DNA of 64,000 nt from Candidatus Kosakonia sp. 282A-S69 (GTDB lineage Bacteria; Pseudomonadota; Gammaproteobacteria; Enterobacterales; Enterobacteriaceae): NCBI RefSeq assembly GCF_029433855.1, contig NZ_JAROAU010000005.1, positions 32,001-96,000 on the forward strand, given 5' to 3'. Both the position numbers and the translations under genes were made by a program. A model generated the notes under the pieces. It was not told the origin of the DNA and did no database searches. It was given only the letters and a program-made list of their open reading frames with translations. This document shows positions 19,278-28,349 of the stretch, piece by piece. The number at the start of each line of letters is the position of its first letter. The stretch's first letter is position 1.

Positions 19278-21821
19278 TTGTACCTCTATATTGAGACGCT
19301 GAAACAGCGACTGGATGCCATTAATCAACTGCGTGTGGATCGCGCGCTTGCTGCCATGGGCCCTGCTTTTCAGCAGGTTTACAGTCTGCTGCCGACATTA
19401 CTGCACTATCACCATCCGCTGATGCCTGGCTACCTTGACGGTAACGTTCCCAATGGCATTTGCCTCTACACGCCTGATGAAAACCAACTCCACTACCTGA
19501 ACGAACTTGAGCTGAACCGTGGCCTGCCAGCGCAGAACGCGCCGACCGGCGAGCTGCCGATCACCGGCGTCTACTCCATGGGCAGCACCTCTTCGGTTGG
19601 GCAGAGCTGCTCTTCAGATCTGGATATCTGGGTCTGTCACCAATCCTGGCTCGATAACGACGAGCGCCAGCTGCTACAGCGTAAATGCAGCCTGCTTGAG
19701 AGCTGGGCGGCCTCCCTTGGCGTGGAAGTGAGCTTCTTCCTGATTGATGAAAACCGCTTCCGCCATAATGAAAGCGGCAGCCTCGGCGGCGAAGATTGCG
19801 GCTCAACGCAGCACATTTTATTGCTTGATGAGTTCTACCGCACCGCCGTACGTCTGGCTGGTAAACGTATTCTGTGGAATATGGTGCCAGGCGACGAAGA
19901 GGAGAATTACGACGACTACGTCATGACGCTCTATGCCCAGGGCGTGCTGACCCCAAACGAGTGGCTCGATCTGGGCGGCTTAAGCTCGCTCTCGGCGGAG
20001 GAGTATTTTGGCGCCAGCCTGTGGCAGCTCTATAAGAGTATCGACTCGCCCTATAAAGCGGTGCTGAAAACCCTGCTGCTCGAAGCCTACTCCTGGGAAT
20101 ATCCTAATACCCGCCTGCTGGCGAAAGATATCAAGCAGCGCCTGCACGATGGTGAGATCGTCTCATTTGGTCTCGATCACTACTGCATGATGCTTGAGCG
20201 CGTAACGCACTATCTTGAAGCCATTGACGATCCAACGCGTCTTGACCTTGTGCGTCGATGTTTCTACTTAAAAGTGTGCGAAAAGCTGAGCCGCGAACGC
20301 GCCTGCGTCGGCTGGCGTCGCGAAGTGATCACGCAGTTAGTGAAAGAGTGGGGCTGGGACGAAGCACGCCTCGCGATGCTCGATAACCGCGCCAACTGGA
20401 AAATCGATCAGGTGCGCGAAGCGCACAATGAGCTGCTCGATGCGATGATGCAGAGCTACCGCAACCTGATCCGCTTTGCCCGCCGTAACAACCTTAGCGT
20501 CTCTGCCAGCCCGCAGGATATCGGGGTCTTAACCCGTAAACTCTACGCGGCGTTTGAAGCGCTGCCGGGCAAAGTGACGCTGGTGAATCCGCAGATTTCA
20601 CCGGATCTCTCCGAACCGAATTTAACCTTTATACATGTGCCGCCGGGTCGCGCCAACCGTACCGGTTGGTATCTCTACAACCGTGCGCCGAACATGGACT
20701 CCATCGTCAGCCATCAGCCGCTGGAGTATAACCGTTACCTGAATAAGCTGGTGGCCTGGGCGTGGTTTAACGGCCTGCTGACGTCGCGTACGCGCCTGTT
20801 TATTAAGGGCAACGGCATTGTCGATCTGCCGAAGCTGCAGGAGATGGTTGCTGATGTCTCGCACCACTTCCCGCTGCGCCTGCCTGCGCCGACGCCGAAA
20901 GCGCTCTACAGCCCCTGCGAGATCCGCCATCTGGCGATTATCGTCAACCTGGAGTACGACCCGACGGCGGCGTTCCGCAATCAGGTGGTGCACTTTGATT
21001 TCCGTAAGCTTGATGTCTTTAGCTTCGGCGAGCAGCAAAACTGCCTGGTGGGCAGCGTCGATCTGCTCTATCGCAACTCGTGGAACGAAGTGCGTACCCT
21101 GCACTTCAACGGCGAGCAGGCGATGATTGAAGCGCTGAAAACCATTCTCGGCAAAATGCACCAGGATGCCGCGCCGCCGGACAGCGTCGAAGTTTTCTGT
21201 TACAGCCAGCATCTGCGTGGGCTGATCCGCACTCGTGTGCAGCAGCTGGTCTCTGAATGTATTGAGCTGCGCCTCTCGACGACGCGTCACGAAACCGGCC
21301 GCTTTAAAGCGCTGCGCGTGGCGGGGCAAACATGGGGCTTGTTCTTCGAGCGCGTGAACGTCTCGGTGCAGAAGCTGGAAAACGCCATCGAGTTTTATGG
21401 CGCGATCTCCCACAACAAGCTGCACGGTTTGTCGGTGCAGGTAGAGACCAACCACGTCGAATTACCGGCAGTGGTGGATGGTTTTGCCAGCGAAGGGATT
21501 ATTCAGTTCTTCTTTGAAGAGGCGGGGGAAGAGGGCTTCAACATCTATATTCTGGATGAGAGCAACCGCGCCGAAGTGTATCACCACTGTGAAGGCAGCA
21601 AAGAGGAGCTGGTACGCGACGTAAGCCGCTTCTTCTCCTCCTCCCACGATCGTTTTACCTACGGCTCAAGCTTTATCAACTTCAACCTGCCGCAGTTCTA
21701 CCAGATTGTGAATATTGAAGGGCGCGCGCAGGTGATCCCGTTCCGCAACCAGGCGATCAGCACCGCATCGCCGGCCAATCAGGATAACGCTGCACCGCTG
21801 CTGCAGCAGTACTTCTCCTGA
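19278..21821 (+). CDS. cyaA: Class I adenylate cyclase CyaA
   Basis: CyaA makes cAMP from ATP at the membrane-proximal cytoplasm; its C-terminal half mediates control by phosphorylated EIIA-Glc of the sugar phosphotransferase system. The 847 residues are one short of E. coli. The catalytic nucleotidyltransferase motif [18 protein letters not shown] lies near residue 100-117, with the conserved [20 protein letters not shown] after it. The start is TTG at 19278, as in E. coli, giving low translation; an ATG five bases upstream in another frame begins a nine-codon peptide (19273-19302). The C-terminal tail differs from E. coli ([16 protein letters not shown]). Confidence 0.97.
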   Translation: MYLYIETLKQRLDAINQLRVDRALAAMGPAFQQVYSLLPTLLHYHHPLMPGYLDGNVPNGICLYTPDENQLHYLNELELNRGLPAQNAPTGELPITGVYSMGSTSSVGQSCSSDLDIWVCHQSWLDNDERQLLQRKCSLLESWAASLGVEVSFFLIDENRFRHNESGSLGGEDCGSTQHILLLDEFYRTAVRLAGKRILWNMVPGDEEENYDDYVMTLYAQGVLTPNEWLDLGGLSSLSAEEYFGASLWQLYKSIDSPYKAVLKTLLLEAYSWEYPNTRLLAKDIKQRLHDGEIVSFGLDHYCMMLERVTHYLEAIDDPTRLDLVRRCFYLKVCEKLSRERACVGWRREVITQLVKEWGWDEARLAMLDNRANWKIDQVREAHNELLDAMMQSYRNLIRFARRNNLSVSASPQDIGVLTRKLYAAFEALPGKVTLVNPQISPDLSEPNLTFIHVPPGRANRTGWYLYNRAPNMDSIVSHQPLEYNRYLNKLVAWAWFNGLLTSRTRLFIKGNGIVDLPKLQEMVADVSHHFPLRLPAPTPKALYSPCEIRHLAIIVNLEYDPTAAFRNQVVHFDFRKLDVFSFGEQQNCLVGSVDLLYRNSWNEVRTLHFNGEQAMIEALKTILGKMHQDAAPPDSVEVFCYSQHLRGLIRTRVQQLVSECIELRLSTTRHETGRFKALRVAGQTWGLFFERVNVSVQKLENAIEFYGAISHNKLHGLSVQVETNHVELPAVVDGFASEGIIQFFFEEAGEEGFNIYILDESNRAEVYHHCEGSKEELVRDVSRFFSSSHDRFTYGSSFINFNLPQFYQIVNIEGRAQVIPFRNQAISTASPANQDNAAPLLQQYFS

Positions 21822-21826
21822 TGCTG

Positions 21827-21846
21827 CTGCCCGGTCTCCCGGGCAG
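21827..21846. terminator. Hairpin between cyaA and cyaY
   Basis: CTGCCCGG at 21827-21834 pairs with CCGGGCAG at 21839-21846 around TCTC. It lies between two convergent genes with no T tract on either side, so it may act as a 3'-end stabilising hairpin or a weak bidirectional terminator. Confidence 0.5.
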
Positions 21847-21852
21847 TGCGTC

Positions 21853-22173
21853 TTAGCGGAAGGTCACGCTTTCGCCGGCTTGCTGGCTTGCCGCCTGCTC
21901 CAGCAGATCCCAGAAGGTTTCGCCGCTGCGATCGCAGACCCACTCATCCCCTTTGAGATTAAAATGGTAACCGCCCTGTTTTGTCGCCAGCCACACCTGG
22001 TGCAGCGGCTCCTGACGGTTAATGATGATCTTACTGCCGTTCTCAAAGCTGAGGGTTAAGACGCCGCCGTTGATTTCACAGTCGATATCGCTATCGCCGT
22101 CCCAGTCATCCAGGCGTTCTTCGATGGTGAGCCACAGGCCGTCGGCGAGGCGATGAAATTCTGAATCGTTCAT
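21853..22173 (-). CDS. cyaY: Frataxin-like iron-sulfur protein CyaY
   Basis: CyaY is the bacterial frataxin, which binds ferrous iron and the desulfurase IscS and tunes iron-sulfur cluster assembly. It has 106 residues, the E. coli length. The N-terminal helix carries the acidic ridge ([15 protein letters not shown], about 18-33) and the beta sheet contains [23 protein letters not shown], the most conserved part of the family. Convergent with cyaA and divergent from lptM. Confidence 0.96.
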   Translation of the reverse strand: MNDSEFHRLADGLWLTIEERLDDWDGDSDIDCEINGGVLTLSFENGSKIIINRQEPLHQVWLATKQGGYHFNLKGDEWVCDRSGETFWDLLEQAASQQAGESVTFR

Positions 22174-22309
22174 TCTGCTTTCCTGTTTTTTATGATGGCC
22201 GCAGTATAACGCGAAACATTTCCCGTTGCCCTAAACGTGCAAACTCTTGCTTTTGTGTCTTCTCCTGCGATGATAGAGCGCAGTAAGAATGAACTCACAG
22301 GCAACGATA

Positions 22310-22513
22310 ATGAAAGATCTGTTTCGCACGCTGGCCGTAGTGCTGACTCTGTTCAGCCTGACGGGCTGTGGTCTGAAAGGGCCGCTCTACTTCCCGCCGG
22401 CCGATAAAACCGCGCCGCCGCCAACCAAAACGCAGGAGAGCACGATTCAGCCTACTATTCCGGATAGTAACGATCGGGGCGATACCGGCTCGCCGACCCA
22501 GGTGAATTATTGA
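22310..22513 (+). CDS. lptM: Small outer-membrane lipoprotein LptM (YifL)
   Basis: A 67-residue lipoprotein with signal peptide MKDLFRTLAVVLTLFSLTGC; the lipobox LTGC places the acylated cysteine at residue 20. E. coli YifL, renamed LptM, assists oxidative maturation of the LPS translocon LptD. The GLKGPLYFPP segment after the cysteine is the conserved region; the rest is proline/threonine-rich and disordered. The ATG at 22310 is chosen because it gives a proper signal peptide; an in-frame ATG 21 bases earlier would add seven residues ahead of it. It stands 36 bp before dapF and is probably co-transcribed with it. Confidence 0.92.
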   Translation: MKDLFRTLAVVLTLFSLTGCGLKGPLYFPPADKTAPPPTKTQESTIQPTIPDSNDRGDTGSPTQVNY

Positions 22514-22549
22514 CGTTACCGCTCTGTACCCGCGTAAATGGAGTAGATA

Positions 22550-23374
22550 ATGCAGTTCTCAAAAATGCATGGCCTTGGCAACGATTTTATGGTCGTCGAC
22601 GCGGTGACGCAGAATCTCTTTTTCTCCCCGGAGTTGATCCGTCGTCTGGCGGATCGCCATCTTGGCGTAGGCTTTGACCAGCTGCTGGTGGTTGAGCCTC
22701 CTTACGATCCTGAACTCGATTTTCACTACCGTATTTTTAATGCTGACGGCAGCGAAGTGGCGCAATGCGGCAACGGCGCGCGCTGTTTCGCCCGCTTTGT
22801 GCGTCTGAAAGGTTTAACCAATAAACGTGACATTCGCGTCAGTACGGCAAATGGGCGTATGGTATTGAGCGTAACGGAAGATGAACTGGTGCGCGTCAAT
22901 ATGGGTGAGCCGAACTTCGAACCGTCGCAGGTGCCGTTTCGCGCCAACAAAGCTGAGAAGACCTATATTATGCGCGCGGCGGAACAAACCGTGCTCTGCG
23001 GCGTCGTATCGATGGGCAACCCGCACTGTGTTATCCAGGTAGATAGCGTGGAAAACGCGCCGGTAGAGATGCTGGGGCCGGTGCTGGAGAGCCATGAGCG
23101 CTTTCCTGAACGCGCCAATATCGGCTTTATGCAGGTCGTCAAAACCGATCATATCCGCCTGCGCGTTTTCGAGCGCGGCGCAGGTGAAACGCAGGCGTGC
23201 GGAAGCGGTGCCTGCGCAGCCGTTGCCGTCGGCATTCAGCAAGGCTTGCTGGCGGAAAGCGTTCGTGTGGAGTTACCGGGTGGTCGACTTGATATCGCCT
23301 GGAAAGGCCCGGGCCAACCGCTGTACATGACTGGCCCGGCGGCACATGTCTATGACGGGTTTATTCATCTATGA
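22550..23374 (+). CDS. dapF: Diaminopimelate epimerase DapF
   Basis: DapF interconverts LL- and meso-diaminopimelate for lysine and peptidoglycan synthesis, by a PLP-free two-base mechanism. The 274 residues match E. coli. The catalytic cysteines are visible: Cys73 in [12 protein letters not shown] and the partner near 217 in [16 protein letters not shown]. The stop overlaps the start of yigA (ATGA), and dapF-yigA-xerC-yigB form a tightly packed operon, known in E. coli to continue into uvrD in part. Confidence 0.97.
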   Translation: MQFSKMHGLGNDFMVVDAVTQNLFFSPELIRRLADRHLGVGFDQLLVVEPPYDPELDFHYRIFNADGSEVAQCGNGARCFARFVRLKGLTNKRDIRVSTANGRMVLSVTEDELVRVNMGEPNFEPSQVPFRANKAEKTYIMRAAEQTVLCGVVSMGNPHCVIQVDSVENAPVEMLGPVLESHERFPERANIGFMQVVKTDHIRLRVFERGAGETQACGSGACAAVAVGIQQGLLAESVRVELPGGRLDIAWKGPGQPLYMTGPAAHVYDGFIHL

Positions 23375-24078
23375 AGCAACCAGGGGAAGAATTGCAGGAG
23401 ACGCTGACGGAACTGGAAGATCAGACCGTCGCCGACTATTTGGTGCGCCATCCTGACTTCTTTATCCGTAACGCGCGGCTGGTGGAACAGATGCGCGTGC
23501 CGCATGCGGTGCGCGACACGGTTTCTCTGGTGGAGTGGCATATGGCGCGCTCGCGCAACCACATCAACGCGCTGGAAGAGAACATGACGCTGCTGATGGA
23601 GCAGGCGAGCGCTAATGAAGGGCTCTTTTATCGCCTGCTGCGCCTGCAAAGTCGGCTGGCTTCCGCGCCAAGCCTGGATGAGATGCTGAACCGCCTGCAC
23701 CGCTGGGCGCGCGATTTGGGGCTGGCGGGCGCCACGGTGCGCCTCTTTCCGGATCGCTGGCGTCTCGGCGCGCCTTCGCGCTATACCCATCTCTCACTCT
23801 CTCGGCAGGCCTTTGAGCCGCTGCGCATTCAGCGCCTTGGTCACCAGCATCACTATCTGGGATCGCTCAACGGGCCTGAGCTGCTGCTGCTGTTGCCCGA
23901 GGCGAAAGCCATCGGTTCAGTCGCGATGTCGCTGATGGGGCAAGATGGCTCGCTCGGCGTGGTGCTGTTCAGCAGCCGCGATCCGCACCATTATCAACAT
24001 GGCCAGGGCACCCAGCTGCTGGAGGAGATCGCGCAGATGCTGCCGGATCTGCTTGAGCGCTGGATCGCGCGCGCATGA
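23371..24078 (+). CDS. yigA: DUF484 family protein YigA
   Basis: A 235-residue protein of the DUF484 family, which resembles GAF domains. No biochemical role is established. The N-terminal part contains the family hallmark [12 protein letters not shown] (about 18-29), followed by a helix with coiled-coil character (about 50-85) and a mixed alpha/beta C-terminal domain. It overlaps dapF at its start and xerC at its stop by four bases each. Its constant position before xerC suggests a link to recombination or cell-wall work, but this is only context. Confidence 0.92.
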   Translation: MKQPGEELQETLTELEDQTVADYLVRHPDFFIRNARLVEQMRVPHAVRDTVSLVEWHMARSRNHINALEENMTLLMEQASANEGLFYRLLRLQSRLASAPSLDEMLNRLHRWARDLGLAGATVRLFPDRWRLGAPSRYTHLSLSRQAFEPLRIQRLGHQHHYLGSLNGPELLLLLPEAKAIGSVAMSLMGQDGSLGVVLFSSRDPHHYQHGQGTQLLEEIAQMLPDLLERWIARA

Positions 24079-24977
24079 CCGCTTCGCCGCTTTTCCCGCT
24101 CGTCACCCGCTTTTTGCGTTATCTGGGCGTTGAGCGCCAGCTCAGCCCGATCACCCTGCGCAACTATCAGCGTCAGCTGGAGACCATTATGGCGATGGCA
24201 GACGATCTTGGCCTCAAAAGCTGGCGACAGTGCGATGCTGCGACGGTGCGCTCGATTGCCACCCGCAGCCGTCGCAAAGGGCTGGGGGCGGCGAGTCTCG
24301 CGCTACGGCTCTCCGCCCTGCGCAGCTTCTTCGACTGGCTGGTGAGCCAGGGCGAGCTGCCTGCCAACCCGGCGAAAGGGGTCTCCGCGCCGAAAGCCGC
24401 GCGCCATCTGCCGAAAAATATCGATGTCGATGATGTAAACCGTCTGCTGGAGATCGACATTAACGATCCGCTGGCGGTGCGCGACCGCGCGATGCTGGAA
24501 GTGATGTACGGCGCGGGTCTGCGTCTGTCGGAACTGGTCAATCTCGATATCAAACACCTCGATCTGGAGAGCGGCGAAGTGTGGGTGCTCGGTAAAGGCA
24601 GCAAAGAGCGCCGCGTGCCGATAGGCCGCAATGCGGTGAGCTGGGTTGAGCACTGGCTCGATCTGCGCGAGCTGTTTGGCGCGCAGGACGATGCGCTCTT
24701 CCTCTCAAAGCTCGGCAAGCGCATCTCGGCGCGCAATGTGCAGAAACGGTTTGCTGAATGGGGGATTAAGCAGGGGCTGAATAGCCATGTGCATCCGCAT
24801 AAACTGCGCCACTCCTTTGCCACCCATATGCTGGAGTCGAGCGGCGATCTGCGCGGCGTGCAGGAGCTGCTCGGGCATGCCAATCTCTCCACCACCCAGA
24901 TCTATACCCATCTTGATTTTCAACACCTTGCTTCGGTCTACGATGCGGCGCATCCGCGCGCAAAACGGGGGAAATAA
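24075..24977 (+). CDS. xerC: Site-specific tyrosine recombinase XerC
   Basis: XerC acts with XerD at the dif site to resolve chromosome dimers, activated by FtsK at the septum; it also acts on plasmid cer-type sites. It has 300 residues, two more than E. coli at the N-terminus. The six tyrosine-recombinase residues are present: Arg150 in GAGLRLSE, Lys174 in GKGSKERR, His242 and Arg245 in [11 protein letters not shown], His268 in LLGHANL, and the nucleophile Tyr277 in TTQIYTHLD. It overlaps yigA by four bases and yigB by one. Confidence 0.97.
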   Translation: MTASPLFPLVTRFLRYLGVERQLSPITLRNYQRQLETIMAMADDLGLKSWRQCDAATVRSIATRSRRKGLGAASLALRLSALRSFFDWLVSQGELPANPAKGVSAPKAARHLPKNIDVDDVNRLLEIDINDPLAVRDRAMLEVMYGAGLRLSELVNLDIKHLDLESGEVWVLGKGSKERRVPIGRNAVSWVEHWLDLRELFGAQDDALFLSKLGKRISARNVQKRFAEWGIKQGLNSHVHPHKLRHSFATHMLESSGDLRGVQELLGHANLSTTQIYTHLDFQHLASVYDAAHPRAKRGK

Positions 24978-25693
24978 TGCGTTTTTACCGCCCACCAGGC
25001 GAGATCTCTGCGATCACCTTCGACCTGGACGATACCCTTTATGACAACCGGCTGGTGATCCAGCGAACAGAGCAGGAGTCGCTGGCCTTTTTGCAGGGCT
25101 ACCATCCGGCGCTCAGCACCCTGGAGAACAGCGAATTCAAGCGTCTGCGCCAGTCGCTGCGCGAAACTGAGCCGGATATCTATCACGATGTCACCGAGTG
25201 GCGGCGACGCGCCGTCGAGCGTGCCATGCTGGATGCCGGCCTGACGGCAGCAGAGGCCGCGGCCGGTGCAGAAGCCGCAATGGCCAACTTTGCGCACTGG
25301 CGCAGCCGCATTGATGTGCCGGACGAGACCCACGACACGCTGGCGAAGCTGGCGGAAAAGTGGCCGCTGGTGGCGATCACTAACGGCAATGCGCAGCCGG
25401 AGCTCTTCGGGCTCGGCGACTATTTTAAATTCGTTCTGCGCGCCGGGCCGGACGGGCGCTCAAAACCCTTCAGCGATATGTATCACCGCGCCGCTGAGCG
25501 TCTTGGCGTGCCGATTGGCAACATCTTGCACGTTGGCGACGATCTCACGACCGACGTAGCGGGCGCGATCCGCTGCGGCATGCAGGCTTGCTGGATCAAA
25601 CCCGAGGGCGCAGATCTCCTGCAAGCCAGCGACAGCCGCCTGTTGCCGCATATGGAAATTTCGCGGTTGGCATCCCTCACTACGCTGATATAA
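24977..25693 (+). CDS. yigB: HAD-superfamily FMN phosphatase YigB
   Basis: A 238-residue haloacid-dehalogenase phosphatase. In E. coli YigB hydrolyses FMN to riboflavin and also acts on other small phosphates. HAD motif I DLDDTLYD has the nucleophile Asp16 and acid Asp18; motif II ITNGN lies near 134 and motif [13 protein letters not shown] near 190. The ATG shares its A with the xerC stop (TAATG). The uvrD promoter begins inside its last codons. Confidence 0.94.
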   Translation: MRFYRPPGEISAITFDLDDTLYDNRLVIQRTEQESLAFLQGYHPALSTLENSEFKRLRQSLRETEPDIYHDVTEWRRRAVERAMLDAGLTAAEAAAGAEAAMANFAHWRSRIDVPDETHDTLAKLAEKWPLVAITNGNAQPELFGLGDYFKFVLRAGPDGRSKPFSDMYHRAAERLGVPIGNILHVGDDLTTDVAGAIRCGMQACWIKPEGADLLQASDSRLLPHMEISRLASLTTLI

Positions 25694-25694
25694 T
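25667..25694 (+). promoter_or_regulatory. uvrD promoter
   Basis: TTGGCA at 25667-25672 and a perfect TATAAT at 25689-25694, 16 bp apart, match the known E. coli uvrD promoter. The -35 lies inside the end of yigB. Confidence 0.9.
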
Positions 25695-25705
25695 CACCCA
25701 TTGTT

Positions 25706-25721
25706 CTGTATAAAATACCAG
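25706..25721 (+). promoter_or_regulatory. LexA (SOS) box of uvrD
   Basis: CTGTATAAAATACCAG fits the LexA consensus CTGT-N8-ACAG with one change in the second half (CCAG), the same deviation found in the E. coli uvrD box. It lies just after the -10 hexamer and covers the expected start point, so LexA binding would block transcription. Confidence 0.92.
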
Positions 25722-25795
25722 GGTTTTGGTGGCGGGCGCGGCGCGAATGCGTCCACGCAAATCGAACCCTGGTAAGCGAAGCGCCCCCGGCGTTT
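25716..25795 (+). promoter_or_regulatory. Attenuator-like structured leader of uvrD
   Basis: A perfect 10-bp inverted repeat, TACCAGGGTT at 25716-25725 and AACCCTGGTA at 25765-25774, encloses a GC-rich loop. A second stem, GGGCGC at 25734-25739 with GCGCCC at 25781-25786, overlaps it and is followed by CCGGCGTTTTGTTC. The two pairings interleave. E. coli uvrD has been reported to be controlled by attenuation as well as LexA, so these may be the alternative folds. Inferred from sequence only. Confidence 0.55.
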
Positions 25796-25828
25796 TGTTC
25801 AATTCCTGATGACTACGCGACGGTACCT

Positions 25829-27991
25829 ATGGACGTTTCTTATCTGCTCGACAGCCTCAATGACAAACAGCGCGACGCCGTAGCGGCGACACGCAGCAAT
25901 ATGCTGGTGCTGGCGGGAGCGGGAAGCGGCAAGACGCGTGTGCTGGTGCACCGTATCGCGTGGCTGATGACCGTTGAGAACTGCTCGCCTTTCTCGATTA
26001 TGGCGGTCACCTTTACCAACAAAGCGGCGGCGGAGATGCGCCACCGTATTGGCCAGCTGATGGGTACGACCCAGGGTGGCATGTGGGTCGGTACCTTCCA
26101 TGGGCTGGCGCACCGGCTGCTGCGCGCACACCATATGGATGCGAAACTGCCGCAGGATTTCCAGATCCTCGATAGCGAAGATCAGCTGCGCCTTCTCAAG
26201 CGCCTGATCAAAGCGATGAACCTCGATGAGAAGCAGTGGCCGGCGCGCCAGGCGATGTACTACATCAACGGTCAGAAGGATGAAGGCATTCGCCCGCACC
26301 ATATTCAAAGCTTCGGCAATCCGGTGGAGCAGACCTGGCAGAAGGTCTACCAGGCCTATCAGGAGGCGTGCGATCGCGCCGGGCTGGTCGATTTTGCTGA
26401 ACTGCTGCTGCGCGCCCATGAACTGTGGCTGAACAAACCGCATATTCTGCAGCACTATCGCGAACGCTTTACCAATATCCTGGTTGATGAGTTCCAGGAT
26501 ACCAACAACATTCAGTACGCTTGGATCCGCCTGCTGGCGGGCGATACCGGCAAGGTGATGATCGTCGGCGACGATGACCAGTCAATCTACGGCTGGCGCG
26601 GTGCGCAGGTGGAGAACATCCAGCGCTTTCTCACCGATTTCCCCGGTGCGCAAACCATTCGTCTGGAGCAGAACTACCGCTCCACCAGCAATATTCTGAG
26701 CGCTGCTAACGCCCTGATTGAGAACAACAATGGGCGTCTGGGGAAAAAACTGTGGACCGAAGGGTCCGACGGCGAGCCGATCTCCCTCTACTGCGCGTTT
26801 AACGAGCTTGATGAGGCGCGTTTTGTCGTCAATCGCATCAAAACCTGGCAGGACAACGGCGGCCAGCTCACGCAGTGCGCCATTCTCTATCGCAGCAACG
26901 CCCAGTCGCGCGTGCTGGAAGAGGCGTTACTGCAGGCGAGCATGCCGTATCGCATCTATGGCGGCATGCGCTTCTTCGAACGTCAGGAGATCAAAGATGC
27001 GCTCGCCTATCTGCGCCTGATTGCTAACCGTAATGATGACGCAGCATATGAGCGCGTAGTTAATACGCCGACGCGCGGTATTGGCGATCGCACTTTAGAC
27101 GTTGTTCGCCAGACCTCCCGTGAACGTCAGCTGACGCTGTGGCAGGCGACCCGCGAGCTGTTACAGGAGAGAGCGCTGGCGGGACGAGCGGCGGGCGCAC
27201 TACAGCGTTTCCTTGAGCTAATCGACGCGCTGGCGCAGGAGACGGCGGATATGCCGCTGCATGTGCAAACCGACCGGGTGATCAGCGATTCCGGCCTGCG
27301 CGCGATGTACGAGCAGGAGAAGGGCGAAAAAGGCCAGACGCGTATCGAAAACTTAGAGGAGCTGGTTACCGCAACGCGGCAGTTCAGCTACAACGAAGAA
27401 GAAGAGGATTTAATGCCGCTGCAGGCGTTTCTCTCCCATGCGGCGCTGGAAGCGGGCGAAGGGCAGGCGGATACCTGGCAGGACGCGGTGCAGTTAATGA
27501 CCATGCACTCAGCGAAGGGGCTTGAGTTCCCGCAGGTATTTATTGTCGGTATGGAAGAGGGGATGTTCCCAAGCCAGATGTCCCTTGATGAGGGTGGTCG
27601 TCTGGAGGAGGAGCGTCGTCTGGCCTATGTCGGCGTCACGCGCGCGATGCAAAAGCTGACCTTAACCTACGCGGAAACGCGTCGGCTCTATGGTAAAGAG
27701 GTCTATCACCGCCCTTCGCGCTTTATCGGCGAACTGCCGGAAGAGTGCGTTGAAGAGGTGCGTTTGCGCGCCAGCATCAGCCGCCCGGTCAGCCATCAGC
27801 GGATGGGCACCCCGGTGGCGCAGAGCGATACGGGCTACAAGCTTGGTCAGCGCGTGCGCCACGCCAAATTTGGCGAAGGCACGGTGGTGAATATGGAAGG
27901 CAGCGGCGAGCACAGCCGCTTGCAGGTGGCGTTCCAGGGGCAGGGCATTAAGTGGTTAGTCGCCGCCTATGCGAAGCTCGAAACCGTGTAA
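25829..27991 (+). CDS. uvrD: DNA helicase II UvrD
   Basis: UvrD is the 3'-5' superfamily 1A helicase used in methyl-directed mismatch repair, in release of UvrC and the excised oligonucleotide in nucleotide excision repair, and in removing RecA filaments. The 720 residues equal E. coli. Motifs are intact: Walker A AGAGSGKT (29-36), motif II VDEFQDTN near 220, motif III VGDDDQSIYGWRGA, motif IV EQNYRS, and motif V/VI MTMHSAKGLEF and YVGVTRA. The C-terminal Tudor-like domain (about 650-720) that contacts RNA polymerase is present. It is preceded by a LexA-controlled promoter and a structured leader. Confidence 0.97.
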   Translation: MDVSYLLDSLNDKQRDAVAATRSNMLVLAGAGSGKTRVLVHRIAWLMTVENCSPFSIMAVTFTNKAAAEMRHRIGQLMGTTQGGMWVGTFHGLAHRLLRAHHMDAKLPQDFQILDSEDQLRLLKRLIKAMNLDEKQWPARQAMYYINGQKDEGIRPHHIQSFGNPVEQTWQKVYQAYQEACDRAGLVDFAELLLRAHELWLNKPHILQHYRERFTNILVDEFQDTNNIQYAWIRLLAGDTGKVMIVGDDDQSIYGWRGAQVENIQRFLTDFPGAQTIRLEQNYRSTSNILSAANALIENNNGRLGKKLWTEGSDGEPISLYCAFNELDEARFVVNRIKTWQDNGGQLTQCAILYRSNAQSRVLEEALLQASMPYRIYGGMRFFERQEIKDALAYLRLIANRNDDAAYERVVNTPTRGIGDRTLDVVRQTSRERQLTLWQATRELLQERALAGRAAGALQRFLELIDALAQETADMPLHVQTDRVISDSGLRAMYEQEKGEKGQTRIENLEELVTATRQFSYNEEEEDLMPLQAFLSHAALEAGEGQADTWQDAVQLMTMHSAKGLEFPQVFIVGMEEGMFPSQMSLDEGGRLEEERRLAYVGVTRAMQKLTLTYAETRRLYGKEVYHRPSRFIGELPEECVEEVRLRASISRPVSHQRMGTPVAQSDTGYKLGQRVRHAKFGEGTVVNMEGSGEHSRLQVAFQGQGIKWLVAAYAKLETV

Positions 27992-28078
27992 CCTTCAGAA
28001 AAATATCATCATTTTGTAATATTCTGCTAGCCTTATACGCTGAAGGGCAAATATTGCTCTTTAGCGTTTCGTTGCGTG

Positions 28079-28107
28079 TTGACGCCTTCTGAGTGCTGGC
28101 GTAACAT
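28079..28107 (+). promoter_or_regulatory. corA promoter
   Basis: TTGACG at 28079-28084 and TAACAT at 28102-28107 are separated by 17 bp. The expected start near 28114 gives a leader of about 236 nt before corA. Confidence 0.72.
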
Positions 28108-28113
28108 GCGCGC

Positions 28114-28349
28114 ACGATCACGCTAAGAGGACATTCGCCTTGGACACACCCAGTAGATGCTGGCTCAATTTCCTGGATTTCAGGAACAACTCCTAAGGCT
28201 TTCTCCTCACGCTGATGGCCTTAGTGGTTGTCGGCGACCCGCTTCATCCCCCGTCGCGCTGAGTCAGACTGTTTAATGGTCTGAAACCCCAATTGTTTCT
28301 TGTGTGCCCTGCGAACTGTCCGATATTTTTTGCATTGGGAGTCCCGGCC
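28114..28349 (+). promoter_or_regulatory. Long corA mRNA leader
   Basis: About 236 nt between the predicted transcription start and the corA ATG, holding the short ORF at 28140-28196 and, after it, CCTAAGGC (28193-28200) that can pair with GGCCTTAG (28218-28225), plus a GACTGTTTAATGGTC hairpin near 28267-28281. A C-rich, G-poor stretch (CTTCATCCCCCGTCGC, about 28243-28258) could serve as a Rho-loading site. Folding was judged by eye. Confidence 0.6.
28140..28196 (+). CDS. corL: Leader peptide in the corA 5' UTR (CorL-like)
   Basis: An 18-codon reading frame with TTG start encodes MDTPSRCWLNFLDFRNNS. A strong ribosome site AAGAGGA ends nine bases before the TTG. It lies in the long corA leader. 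In Salmonella a short ORF named corL in the corA leader couples its translation to Rho-dependent termination; the place, size and ribosome site fit that role here. The coding potential is inferred from the ribosome site, the position and this precedent; homology to Salmonella CorL was not checked. Confidence 0.65.
   Translation: MDTPSRCWLNFLDFRNNS

Noticed and set aside
24173..24895. 240-residue minus-strand frame inside xerC
   Set aside because: Serine/arginine-rich shadow of xerC, without ribosome site or domain features.
28293..28349. 19-residue N-terminal extension of corA
   Set aside because: CorA proteins start MLSAFQLE, which lies at 28350 with a ribosome site; the extension is Cys/Pro-rich and without homology.
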